NCBI RefSeq assembly: GCF_006496635.1 | Contig: NZ_CP022958.1 | Location: 2,418,001-2,482,000, forward strand | Direction of reading: 5' to 3' | DNA length: 64,000 nucleotides | DNA from: Azoarcus sp. DD4 | Lineage (GTDB): Bacteria; Pseudomonadota; Gammaproteobacteria; Burkholderiales; Rhodocyclaceae | In this document: in pieces, positions 35,185 through 42,230 of the stretch | Layout of the letters: each line of letters starts with the position of its first letter | Position numbering within the stretch: the first letter of the stretch is position 1 | Notes under the pieces: generated by a model | Databases searched by the model: none | What the model was told of the DNA's origin: nothing | What the model saw: only the letters and a program-made list of their open reading frames with translations | Made by a program: the position numbers and the translations under genes

Positions 35185-35881
35185 TGCGGGCATAGGCCGC
35201 CTTGTCGGCCGCGTAACAGCCGCAGGATGCGACTTCGAGTCCGGCGCGGTCGAGGATGGTGATGTCGCCGCGGCGATAGCGGATCAGATTGCGGCTCTGC
35301 AGCGAACTGGCGGCCTTGGTGACGCCGACGCGGCGTACGCCCAGCGTGTGTGCCAGGAACTCGTGGGTGACATGAAACGCGTCCGAATGCGCCCGGTCCT
35401 GCGTCATCAGCAGCCAGCGCGCCAGACGCGCCTCCACCAGGTGGAAGTGGGTGCAGGCCGCGGTCTGGGCGAGCTGGGTGATGACCACGTAGAGATAGCA
35501 TTTGAGCAGCCGCTGCAGCGCGGGGCTGACCTCGAGTTCGTGGCGAAAGCGGGCAACGTCCATGCGCAGAGCGGGGCCGTCGCCCTGCACCAGGGCGAGC
35601 AGCGGCGAAACGTCCACCCCGAGGATGAGCGACAGCCCCAGCATGCCTTCGCTGCCCACCAGCCCCACTTCCAGGCTGGCGGCGCCGTTGGCCGGCGTCA
35701 CCAGCGAAATGACGCTGTCGGTGGGAAAGTAGATGTGGTGAATGGGGGCGCCCGGTTTCGCCAGGATCTCGCCGAACTTCAGCTCGATCCGCTCGCAACC
35801 CGCCACGAACCGCTGCCTGTCCTCCTGCGGCAGGGCCGCAAGCAGGCGATTGACGGCGAGGGTGGGGCTGGAACGCGGCAC
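35174..35881 (-). CDS. Crp/Fnr-family regulator 1
   Basis: A 235-residue protein: a cNMP-type sensor domain (LKFGEILAKPGAPIHHIYFP, GSEGMLGLSLILGVDVSP), a dimer helix and a winged HTH (VTHEFLAHTLGVRRVGVTKA, SLQSRNLIRYRRGDITILDR). The canonical cAMP-binding Arg/Ser pair is not evident, so the ligand is unknown. The C terminus has CGCYAADKAAYARI. The GTG at 35881 was chosen for AGGAG seven bases upstream and because it gives a length like its paralogue; ATG 35920 is an alternative without RBS. A palindrome at 36015-36030 lies upstream. It is paralogous to the next gene. Confidence 0.88.
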   Translation of the reverse strand: MPRSSPTLAVNRLLAALPQEDRQRFVAGCERIELKFGEILAKPGAPIHHIYFPTDSVISLVTPANGAASLEVGLVGSEGMLGLSLILGVDVSPLLALVQGDGPALRMDVARFRHELEVSPALQRLLKCYLYVVITQLAQTAACTHFHLVEARLARWLLMTQDRAHSDAFHVTHEFLAHTLGVRRVGVTKAASSLQSRNLIRYRRGDITILDRAGLEVASCGCYAADKAAYARIMG

Positions 35882-36014
35882 GGGTACGCTCCTGGTGCGG
35901 GGGGAGACCTGCCGTTCCATGCGCGGTCGTGGCGCCGGGATCAGCGGACCTGGGCAGGCGGGCCTTCCCGAGGAAGGGAACACCGACAGACTGCAACGAA
36001 ACCGGGGCACGGTC

Positions 36015-36030
36015 TGGACGCTAGCGCACA
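36015..36030 (-). promoter_or_regulatory. Candidate Crp/Fnr operator, site 1
   Basis: Read on minus: TGTGCGCTAGCGTCCA. It lies in the gap between the two regulator genes, upstream of regulator 1, and fits the recurring motif of this region. It suggests autoregulation. Confidence 0.55.
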
Positions 36031-36066
36031 CAAGGCCGTCGGGCGACGGCGCGCGGATCCGGCGGA

Positions 36067-36801
36067 CTATTCGGCGGTCGCCGGCGGCAGGAGGCGATCG
36101 AACTCGGTTTTGACCACCTTGTAGCACTCGCACACGCGCGCCTCCAGGCCGGGCCGGTCGAGCACCGTGATCTTGCCGCGGGCGTACTGGATCAGGCCGG
36201 CGCGCTGCAGCTTCCCGGCCGCCTCGGTCACGCCTTCGCGGCGCACGCCGAGCATGTTGGCGATCAGTTCCTGCGTCATCGTGAGCTCGTTCGTCGACAG
36301 GCGGTCGAGGCTCAGCAGCAGCCAGCGGCACAGCTGCTGGTCGATCGAATGATGCCGGTTGCACACCGCGGTCTGCGACATCTGGGTAATCAGCGCCTGC
36401 GCGTAACGCAGCAGCAGATGCTGCAGGGCGGCAGTACGGCGTCCGCCGGCCCGGTCGAACTCGGTCTTCAGGTGTTGCGCGCCCAGGCGGTAGGCGTGAC
36501 CGGCGCTCTGCACGATGGCCCGGTTGGGCATGGTCTCGCCGCCCATGAACAGGGCCACGCCGATGATGCCCTCGTTGCCGACCATGGCGATCTCCGCCGA
36601 GGCGCCGTCGTGCATGACATACAGCAGGGACACGATGGAAGTGGTGGGGAAATAGACATGGCGCAGCTTGCTGCCCGACTCGTACAGCGCATGGCCGAGC
36701 GGCATCGCCACCAGCTCCAGGTGAGGAAGGAGTCGGGCGTAGTCTTCGGCCGGAAGGGCAGCGAGCAGGTGATTCTGTGAGGGCGAGTGCAGCAAGGCCA
36801 T
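36067..36801 (-). CDS. Crp/Fnr-family regulator 2
   Basis: A 244-residue paralogue of regulator 1 with the same layout: sensor domain (MPLGHALYESGSKLRHVYFP, VGNEGIIGVALFMGGETMPN) and winged HTH (MTQELIANMLGVRREGVTEA, KLQRAGLIQYARGKITVLDR). Both end in a conserved CxCY-type motif (VCECYKVVKTEFDRLL). FNR iron-sulfur Cys residues are absent at the N terminus. ATG 36801 has GGAGA. The HTH recognition helices of the two regulators (GVRRVGVT and GVRREGVT) are nearly identical, so they may share operators. Confidence 0.92.
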   Translation of the reverse strand: MALLHSPSQNHLLAALPAEDYARLLPHLELVAMPLGHALYESGSKLRHVYFPTTSIVSLLYVMHDGASAEIAMVGNEGIIGVALFMGGETMPNRAIVQSAGHAYRLGAQHLKTEFDRAGGRRTAALQHLLLRYAQALITQMSQTAVCNRHHSIDQQLCRWLLLSLDRLSTNELTMTQELIANMLGVRREGVTEAAGKLQRAGLIQYARGKITVLDRPGLEARVCECYKVVKTEFDRLLPPATAE

Positions 36802-36901
36802 CTGCGATCTCCACGTCGTCAGTCAGGGCCGGATCGCCGCTAGCGGCCCGGTGGATCGAGGGCGGTGGGGCGATCCCAGTATAGGCAGGGAAGTCCGGGT
36901 A

Positions 36902-36917
36902 TGTGCGCTGACGCACA
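36902..36917 (+). promoter_or_regulatory. Candidate Crp/Fnr operator, site 2
   Basis: TGTGCGCTGACGCACA, a perfect 6-bp inverted repeat around four bases, midway between regulator 2 (minus) and the entericidin-like lipoprotein gene (plus). Confidence 0.6.
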
Positions 36918-36963
36918 CCGGCCATTCGGCGCCGGGACCTGTGTTGCAGCTACCGAGGGCCTA

Positions 36964-36979
36964 TGTGCGTCAGCAGACG
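36964..36979 (+). promoter_or_regulatory. Candidate Crp/Fnr operator, site 3 (weaker)
   Basis: TGTGCGTCAGCAGACG has a good left half and a degenerate right half. It lies 62 bases from site 2 and 83 bases before the entericidin-like gene. Confidence 0.45.
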
Positions 36980-37046
36980 GACGGCGGCGATGCGGCTTCC
37001 TAAGCTTCATCCGCATACGCTTTCGAACAGTCAGGAGGGATAGAAC

Positions 37047-37241
37047 ATGAAACTCGGCGAAACCATCAGCGCGACGGTCCTCATGGGCGCATTGCTCATC
37101 GGATTGTCGGGTTGCCAGAAGCAGGAAGGGCCGGCGGAGCAGCTCGGAAAAGAGGTCGACAAGGCGACGGAGTCCGCCGGCAAGCAGATCGAGAAGGCCG
37201 GCGAGGAAATCCAGGATGCAGCAAAAGGTGAAAAGAAGTAA
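37047..37241 (+). CDS. Small entericidin-like lipoprotein
   Basis: 64 residues: signal peptide with lipobox (ALLIGLSGC), then a charged amphipathic helix (GKEVDKATESAGKQIEKAGE). Size and lipobox resemble entericidin B-type envelope stress lipoproteins. The RBS CAGGAGGG precedes the ATG. It is first of a run of small stress genes and lies downstream of operator sites 2 and 3. Confidence 0.82.
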   Translation: MKLGETISATVLMGALLIGLSGCQKQEGPAEQLGKEVDKATESAGKQIEKAGEEIQDAAKGEKK

Positions 37242-37312
37242 GCCGCGCCGTGCTGCGAATGCCACCAGGGCGTTCCCGGTCGTCGTCATTCAAAACCGAA
37301 GGAAAAATGATC

Positions 37313-37700
37313 ATGAACAGAATCAACATCGGCGCCGTGGCGTGCGCGATCGGTATGGCCGTTAGCGCTGGCGCTGATGGCCTTTAGCGCTGGCGCTTTG
37401 GCCGAAAACATGTCGCAAGCGGATTACAGGGCGGCAAAAACCCGGATCGAGGCCGACTACAAGACGGCCAAGGCGGACGCGAAGACGCAGATGAAGACCA
37501 CCGATGCCAATGCGACGGCAAGGGAACAAACGTCCGAGGCCCGCAGCAAGGCGAGCGACCACGCGTCGGATGCGCGCGAGGAGGCGGCCGGCGACAAGGC
37601 CGATGCACGCTACAAGGTCGCCAAGGAGAAATGCGACAGCCAGTCGGGCAGCACCAAGCACGCTTGCCTCGACAAGGCCAAGGCGGAGCTCGGGAATTAA
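37313..37700 (+). pseudogene. Small exported helical protein, frameshifted by a tandem duplication
   Basis: The intended start (ATG 37313 with AAGGAAAA upstream) reads MNRINIGAVACAIGMAVSAGA and then hits TAG at 37385. The frame is broken by a 22-base near-perfect duplication (37355-37376 and 37377-37398; 20 of 22 identical). Removing one copy restores MNRINIGAVACAIGMAVSAG-ALAENM and a continuous protein of about 122 residues. Beyond the break, ATG 37377 opens a 107-residue frame (ALAENMSQADYRAAKTRIEA, Ala/Lys/Asp-rich helix, then CDSQSGSTKHACLDKAK with two Cys) lacking most of its signal peptide. It is either a fresh pseudogene or a switchable one. Confidence 0.82.
37355..37398 (+). repeat. 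22-bp tandem duplication inside a signal-peptide coding region
   Basis: Two adjacent 22-base units starting ATGGCC and differing at two positions (G/T). The unit length is not a multiple of three, so it shifts the frame of the gene at 37313. Confidence 0.9.
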
Positions 37701-37761
37701 CAAACGCCACGGGGCCGGGCAGCAGGCAGGGGGCATCACGAGGGGATCGAGAGGCTATGCC

Positions 37762-37980
37762 ATGAAAGCGAGTCGGAAGTTCTCTCCCACGGCCGTTGCG
37801 GTAGTGATGCTGTTCGGTCTGGGTGGATGTGCCGGGATGTCGGCGCAGGACAAGAGCACGGCGATCGGCGCCGGGGTCGGCGCGGTCGGCGGTGCGGTTC
37901 TTACCGGCGGCAGCGCGGCCGGAACCGTCGGCGGTGCTGCTGTCGGCGGCATCATCGGTCACGAAGTCAATAAGCCGTAA
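37762..37980 (+). CDS. Glycine-zipper lipoprotein (OsmB-like)
   Basis: 72 residues: signal and lipobox (VVMLFGLGGCAGMS), then a glycine-zipper helix pair (AIGAGVGAVGGAVLTGG, GTVGGAAVGGIIGHEVNK) as in OsmB/SlyB-type osmotically induced outer-membrane lipoproteins. GAGAGG precedes the ATG at 37762. Confidence 0.88.
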   Translation: MKASRKFSPTAVAVVMLFGLGGCAGMSAQDKSTAIGAGVGAVGGAVLTGGSAAGTVGGAAVGGIIGHEVNKP

Positions 37981-38054
37981 GGCGGCGGGTGCGGCGATGC
38001 GCCACTGGAATCACCGGCGCGTCGCGGCCCGCTGAACACTGGAAGGAGAAAACC

Positions 38055-38240
38055 ATGAACAAGGATCAGACCCAAGGTCGTATCGAGGAAGCGAAAGGCA
38101 AGGTGAAGGAGGTCGTCGGCAAGGTCGTCGGCAATGAGGAGCTGGAGCAGGAAGGAAAGATCCAGAAGATCGGCGGCAAGGTCCAGGCCCAGCTCGGCGA
38201 TTTGAAGGACGACATCAAGAAGGTCATCAAGGGCGAATGA
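38055..38240 (+). CDS. CsbD-family stress protein
   Basis: 61 residues, highly charged: MNKDQTQGRIEEAKGKVKEV, then VGNEELEQEGKIQKIGGKVQ. This is the CsbD/YjbJ pattern, abundant under general stress, function unknown. A strong RBS GGAAGGAGA precedes the ATG. There is no signal peptide, so it is cytoplasmic. Confidence 0.93.
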   Translation: MNKDQTQGRIEEAKGKVKEVVGKVVGNEELEQEGKIQKIGGKVQAQLGDLKDDIKKVIKGE

Positions 38241-38328
38241 TCGCCACCACTGACCGCAGGAAGTCCGATGCGGGTTCAGCACAAGCGTGAAGGGCGGTGC
38301 CGTCATCGCCCTTCTCAAGGAGCATGAA

Positions 38329-38721
38329 ATGAGCAATGAATATCCCGAGTCCAGCAGTTTCGAACGCGGTACATCTACCGAATTGCCCGGACCACTGGTG
38401 CTGAGTGCCAGCACGCTCAATGGCGACGAAGTCTATAACGCCAAGGGCGAGAAGCTGGGCAGCGTCAAGGAGATCATGCTGGACGTACGCAATGGCAAGG
38501 TGTGCTACGCGGTTATCTCCTTCGGCGGCTTCCTGGGCATGGGCGAGAAGCTGTTCGCCGTGCCGTGGAGTTCAATGGTCGTGGATACCGAGGAGCAACG
38601 CTTCATGTTCGACGTGGACCCGGAGCGCCTGAAGAGTGCGCCGGGGTTCGACAAGGATAATTGGCCCAACATGGCAGACCCCACCTGGGCGAAGACCATC
38701 CATACCTACTACGGGATCTGA
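38329..38721 (+). CDS. PRC-barrel domain protein
   Basis: 130 residues with one PRC-barrel (LSASTLNGDEVYNAKGEKLG, VKEIMLDVRNGKVCYAVISF, FAVPWSSMVVDTEEQRFMFD). PRC-barrel proteins are small adaptor-like beta-barrels, often stress-linked in this gene setting. ATG 38329 follows AAGGAG; the frame extends upstream to 38287 without an RBS. A strong terminator follows 50 bases after the stop, so it ends the plus-strand stress unit. Confidence 0.9.
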   Translation: MSNEYPESSSFERGTSTELPGPLVLSASTLNGDEVYNAKGEKLGSVKEIMLDVRNGKVCYAVISFGGFLGMGEKLFAVPWSSMVVDTEEQRFMFDVDPERLKSAPGFDKDNWPNMADPTWAKTIHTYYGI

Positions 38722-38771
38722 TGGATACGGCCGGATGGAATCCGACTTTCCCGACTGTCGAGTTCAGCGGC

Positions 38772-38804
38772 CCGCATCCGACATTACCCGGATGCGGTTT
38801 TTTT
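38772..38804 (+). terminator. Intrinsic terminator after the PRC-barrel gene
   Basis: CCGCATCCG (38772-38780) pairs with CGGATGCGG (38789-38797), followed by TTTTTTT. A textbook rho-independent terminator. Confidence 0.93.
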
Positions 38805-38857
38805 ATTGGTGGATGCGCGGACCGACCGCGGCGAACTGCCTGGCGACGGCGCCGCCC

Positions 38858-39022
38858 CTACTTCCGGCGCAGCAAGCCGGCGACCAGCGAGACGACGAAC
38901 AAGACCAGGAAGATGAAGAACAGGATCTTGGCAATCTCGACGGCACCCGCTGCGATACCGGTGAAACCGAGTACCCCCGCGATCAGTGCGACGACGAGAA
39001 ACACGACGGCGTAATACAGCAT
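38858..39022 (-). CDS. DUF1328 small membrane protein
   Basis: 54 residues, almost wholly hydrophobic: MLYYAVVFLVVALIAGVLGF, TGIAAGAVEIAKILFFIFLV, and the end VSLVAGLLRRK. This is the DUF1328/YtjA family: two helices and a basic C terminus. AAGGGGAG precedes its ATG at 39022. It lies 19 bases after the DUF3309 gene. Too short for many ORF finders but clear by family pattern. Confidence 0.92.
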   Translation of the reverse strand: MLYYAVVFLVVALIAGVLGFTGIAAGAVEIAKILFFIFLVLFVVSLVAGLLRRK

Positions 39023-39041
39023 GTTGGCTCCCCTTTCCTTG

Positions 39042-39200
39042 CTAGATTTTTCCCATCAACCACAGGATGAGCAGGATCACCAGCAGCAGTCCAAGACCGC
39101 CGCTCGGGCCGTAGCCCCATCCGCGGCTGTGCGGCCACGCCGGAATTGCGCCGAGCAGCAATAGCACCAGCACGATCAGCAGGATTGTTCCGATGGACAT
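39042..39200 (-). CDS. DUF3309 small membrane protein
   Basis: 52 residues: MSIGTILLIVLVLLLLGAIP, AWPHSRGWGYGPSGGLGLLL, then a second helix ending LWLMGKI. This matches DUF3309: two helices joined by a WPHSRGWGYGPSGG turn. AAGGAGACTTGAG precedes the ATG. It is co-transcribed with the DUF1328 gene, divergently from the DUF883 gene. Confidence 0.93.
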   Translation of the reverse strand: MSIGTILLIVLVLLLLGAIPAWPHSRGWGYGPSGGLGLLLVILLILWLMGKI

Positions 39201-39360
39201 CTCAAGTCTCCTTGTAGTGAATCCGGTGGAGACGCGTCCGAAAAAACGCTGACAAGGCCAAGCTTCGAAACCATCACCCCTGTCCACGCTGCATGACGGC
39301 CAAGCTCGGCTGTCATTGCCATCTCCTGTGCGCAATATCGCGCGTGCGCGGGCACCGGTC

Positions 39361-39376
39361 TGTACGGTGGCGCACA
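39361..39376 (-). promoter_or_regulatory. Candidate Crp/Fnr operator, site 4
   Basis: Read on minus: TGTGCGCCACCGTACA. It sits in the divergent gap between DUF3309 (minus) and DUF883 (plus). A half-site TGTGCGC lies at 39327. Confidence 0.55.
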
Positions 39377-39488
39377 GACTGCCTGTCCGGTGCCGGGCAG
39401 GATGCGACTCAGCGCATTGCGTTCGCAGGCTGGTCATCGAGACCGTGTCGCGCCAAGACCTGCATTTCCATTTGCTCCGGGAGGCACG

Positions 39489-39821
39489 ATGAATACCGAA
39501 CTGAACCCAGACCCCGCCGCTGTCGATCGCATGAAGGAAAAGCTCGTGAGCGATCTGAAGGGCATCGGCGCCGATGTCGACAACCTGCTGAAGGAAGTCA
39601 CCCAATCGACCGCCGAGGATTTCGCCGCCGTGCGCACCCGGGCGGAAGAAAAGCTGCGGATGGCCAGATCCAGGCTTGCAGAGGCACAGACGACCCTGAC
39701 GGAGAAGCTCCGGTGTTCGGTCGACGCCACCCACGACTATGCAAGCAGGAATCCCTGGAGGGCGTTGTGCGGGGCTGCGGTGATCGGCTTCGTCGCCGGC
39801 ATCCTGCTCAGCCGCCGGTAA
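39489..39821 (+). CDS. DUF883/ElaB-YqjD-like protein
   Basis: 110 residues: an acidic and basic helical N-terminal region (MKEKLVSDLKGIGADVDNLL, RTRAEEKLRMARSRLAEAQT) and a C-terminal membrane anchor (ALCGAAVIGFVAGILLSRR). This is the ElaB/YqjD/DUF883 layout, membrane-anchored proteins that bind ribosomes in stationary phase in E. coli. GGGAGGCAC precedes the ATG. Confidence 0.92.
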   Translation: MNTELNPDPAAVDRMKEKLVSDLKGIGADVDNLLKEVTQSTAEDFAAVRTRAEEKLRMARSRLAEAQTTLTEKLRCSVDATHDYASRNPWRALCGAAVIGFVAGILLSRR

Positions 39822-39920
39822 GGCATCGCCGCGATGGAGGCTGGAGGTGGCGCGTTGCGGTATACGTGTGTCATGCGGGTGCGATCTTCCGGCTGCCGCC
39901 ACACTGAAAGGAGCCTGATC

Positions 39921-40127
39921 ATGCGCATCAAGAGACGACATCTCGGCCTGCCGGCGGTGCTGATCGGCGGCACCGCTTTGGCCTGCCTGCTGGTGCCCCA
40001 CCTGCTGAAGCGCTTGCGGCACAGACAGGATGTGCCGCAGTCGGCAGAACTGGACGCCTGGGAGGACGAGGGCGGCAGCGTGTCCGCGGTCGGCACGCGG
40101 CCCGGCGACAGCGGCGCGCCACGCTGA
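39921..40127 (+). CDS. Small membrane protein of unknown function
   Basis: 68 residues: basic start (MRIKRRHLGLP), one hydrophobic helix (AVLIGGTALACLLVPHLL), a basic juxtamembrane segment and an acidic, Gly/Ser-rich tail. AAGGAG lies at 39908. No family recognised. It is 99 bases after the DUF883 gene and probably co-transcribed with it. Confidence 0.65.
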   Translation: MRIKRRHLGLPAVLIGGTALACLLVPHLLKRLRHRQDVPQSAELDAWEDEGGSVSAVGTRPGDSGAPR

Positions 40128-40142
40128 GTCCCGTGCCGGTTG

Positions 40143-40158
40143 TGTGCGCTACCGTACC
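40143..40158 (+). promoter_or_regulatory. Candidate Crp/Fnr operator, site 5
   Basis: TGTGCGCTACCGTACC lies about 200 bases before the BON-domain gene. It differs from the minus reading of site 4 at only two of sixteen positions. Confidence 0.55.
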
Positions 40159-40352
40159 GACCGGCGCTGCTGTCATCCGCCATCCTGAATGGCATCTTCG
40201 GGTGACGGGCGTTACCGGGGCCAAACGGTGCAGCCGCCGGGTTGCAGCGGCCACCCAACCGTCTCCCGCAGTGTTTGCCCGGCTGGCGAACCGTTCGTCG
40301 AAGGGCTCCGGCATCAAGAAGAGCCGGTCTTACCACCTCTGGAGATTCCGTC

Positions 40353-40667
40353 ATGAAACAGCTCGGCAAATATCTATCCGCATTTTTCCTGGCCCTCACG
40401 CTGCTGACGGCGGTGGGCTGCTCGTCCACCCCGAAACAGGAAGGGACCGGCGAATACATCGACGACAGCGTCATCACCTCGAAGGTGAAGGCGGCCATCC
40501 TGGGCGAAGCCTCGCTGAAAGTCGCCGAGATCAACGTCGAGACCTTCAAGGGCGTGGTGCAGTTGAGCGGCTTCGTGAATTCGCAGGCCGACATCAACAA
40601 GGCGGTCGAGGTCGCGCGCGGCGTGCGCGGCGTGAAGTCGGTGAAGAACGACATGCGGCTCAAGTGA
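40353..40667 (+). CDS. BON-domain lipoprotein
   Basis: 104 residues: signal and lipobox (LLTAVGCSSTPKQ), then one BON domain (IDDSVITSKVKAAILGEASL, VVQLSGFVNSQADINKAVEV, GVKSVKNDMRLK). This resembles OsmY/DolP-type periplasmic proteins that bind phospholipid membranes and are stress-induced. GGAG precedes the ATG. Downstream of operator site 5. Confidence 0.92.
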   Translation: MKQLGKYLSAFFLALTLLTAVGCSSTPKQEGTGEYIDDSVITSKVKAAILGEASLKVAEINVETFKGVVQLSGFVNSQADINKAVEVARGVRGVKSVKNDMRLK

Positions 40668-40760
40668 TCGCAGGCCGGCCACGCGCGGGCAGCATCCGCG
40701 CCGCGGCCGGTCCGTTGCCTGGGGCCGGCGCGTTATTCGCGGCCGGCTCCGTGGTCTTGT

Positions 40761-42212
40761 CTACAGCCAGTATTCCGCGAGCCGCGCCGCCCATTCCTTG
40801 AGGCGCAGCAGCAGCGGGCGGCGCTCCCAGCGTTCGAGGTCCACTTCGTCCGATTCCGCCAGGTCGCGGGCGAACATCGCATCCATCTGTCGCGCGAAAT
40901 CGCGGCCCACGATCGCCGCATTCAATTCGTCGTTGTGCAGGAAGCTGCGCCAGTCCAGGTTGGTCGAACCGATCGTCGACCACACGCCGTCGATCGAGGC
41001 GGTCTTCGAATGCATGACCGCGTGGCTCCGCTCGTAGATCCTGACGCCCGCGCGCAGCAGTTCCTCGTAGTGCGAGCGCCCGGCATGGAATACCACCCAG
41101 GCGTCGGTCTGGCCGGGCAGGATCAGGCGCACGTCGACACCGCGCCGGGCCGCGTCGGTCAAGGTATCGAGCAGTTGCGGATCGGGGGCGAAATAGGCGT
41201 TGGTCAGATACACCCTTTGCTCGGCGCTGGCGATGGCCGACAACAGCGTGAGATAGATCAGGCTGTGCGGATCGGCCGAGGCGCTGCCGATGGCGCGCAC
41301 GATCTCGTCGCCCTGTTTCTCCAGCCGCGGAAAGTAGGTTCTCGCGGCCAGTGGCGTGCCCTTCTGCCTGGTCCAGGTTTCGATGAAGAGTTGCTGGAAG
41401 CGGGCTACGACCGGCCCTTCGAGCTGCAGATGGGTGTCGCGCCAGCCGACCGCCTGGGTGCGCTTCTTCGGGCTGGGGCGGCGCGCTGAACCGCTGGAAT
41501 ACGACTCGCTGATGTTGATGCCGCCGATGAAGGCCGTGCGGCCGTCGACCACGAGCAGCTTGCGATGGTCGCGGTTGTTGAGCAGCCATTCCGCCTTGTT
41601 GCCGGCCAGCGGATTGACCGGATTGAACTCGAGCACCGCAATGCCGCCGCTGCGCAGGCGTTCGAAGAATGCGGGGGGCGTGTCGAGGCAGCCGACGCTG
41701 TCGTAGATCAGGTTCACCTGTACGCCGGCGGCCTGTCGTTCCAGCAGCAGGTCGGCGAACTGCCTGCCGATCCCGTCGTCCTCGAAGATGTAGGTTTCCA
41801 GGTTGATGTGATCTTTGGCGCCGCGTATGGCAGCGAACATGGCCGCGTAGGTGGCGGGCCCGTCCTGCAGCAGTATCAGCCGGTTGCCCAGGTCCAGCGG
41901 GATGTCGGCGTTGATCGCCTGTTCCACCGCCAGGTGCTTGTCGAGGATGTCGATGTCGCCCGACCTGCGCTTGAGCTCATCCATGATCGCCGCCGCCCGG
42001 CGCGTGGAAACGGGCCCGCGTGCGCTGTCGAACTCGACCGGCCGCGCAGGGCGCATCTGTAACTCGCGCGCCGCATCGGGGAGGCTGGCGCAGCCGAGGC
42101 CGAGCTGCAGGGCGCAGGCGAGCGCCGCCGTGCGCATGATCGTCGTTGTCCGGACGCCGGGCCGGCGGCGTGCGGCTGCGCCAGGGGAGTGCGACCGGTT
42201 CGGGGTGGGCAT
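40761..42212 (-). CDS. Phospholipase D / cardiolipin synthase-like lipoprotein
   Basis: About 483 residues with two HKD motifs: HRKLLVVDGRTAFIGGIN and HSKTASIDGVWSTIGSTN, each followed by the usual Asn/Ser region, plus YDSVGCLDTPPAFFERLRSG. This is the cardiolipin synthase/PLD layout. A lipobox-like LQLGLGCASLPD follows a hydrophobic segment, so it is probably a lipoprotein. ATG 42212 has GGAGAG; ATG 42137 would give a more compact signal peptide. It is coupled to the AI-2E-family gene upstream. Likely a phospholipid-remodelling enzyme. Confidence 0.88.
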   Translation of the reverse strand: MPTPNRSHSPGAAARRRPGVRTTTIMRTAALACALQLGLGCASLPDAARELQMRPARPVEFDSARGPVSTRRAAAIMDELKRRSGDIDILDKHLAVEQAINADIPLDLGNRLILLQDGPATYAAMFAAIRGAKDHINLETYIFEDDGIGRQFADLLLERQAAGVQVNLIYDSVGCLDTPPAFFERLRSGGIAVLEFNPVNPLAGNKAEWLLNNRDHRKLLVVDGRTAFIGGINISESYSSGSARRPSPKKRTQAVGWRDTHLQLEGPVVARFQQLFIETWTRQKGTPLAARTYFPRLEKQGDEIVRAIGSASADPHSLIYLTLLSAIASAEQRVYLTNAYFAPDPQLLDTLTDAARRGVDVRLILPGQTDAWVVFHAGRSHYEELLRAGVRIYERSHAVMHSKTASIDGVWSTIGSTNLDWRSFLHNDELNAAIVGRDFARQMDAMFARDLAESDEVDLERWERRPLLLRLKEWAARLAEYWL

Positions 42213-42230
42213 GGGTGCGCTCTCCGGCAA

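Noticed and set aside
30019..35193. 1724-codon open frame on minus across the CheB-CheR and GGDEF-EAL genes
   Set aside because: It spans two well-supported plus genes and their gap. The composition is that of an antisense shadow.
37377..37700. Intact cytoplasmic protein starting at ATG 37377
   Set aside because: This ATG has no RBS and lies within the duplicated signal-peptide sequence. The upstream ATG with an RBS and the repaired frame indicate a broken exported protein, although translation from 37377 cannot be excluded.
38858..39200. Noncoding gap after the PRC-barrel gene
   Set aside because: Two short minus-strand genes with clear family patterns (DUF1328 and DUF3309) fill it.
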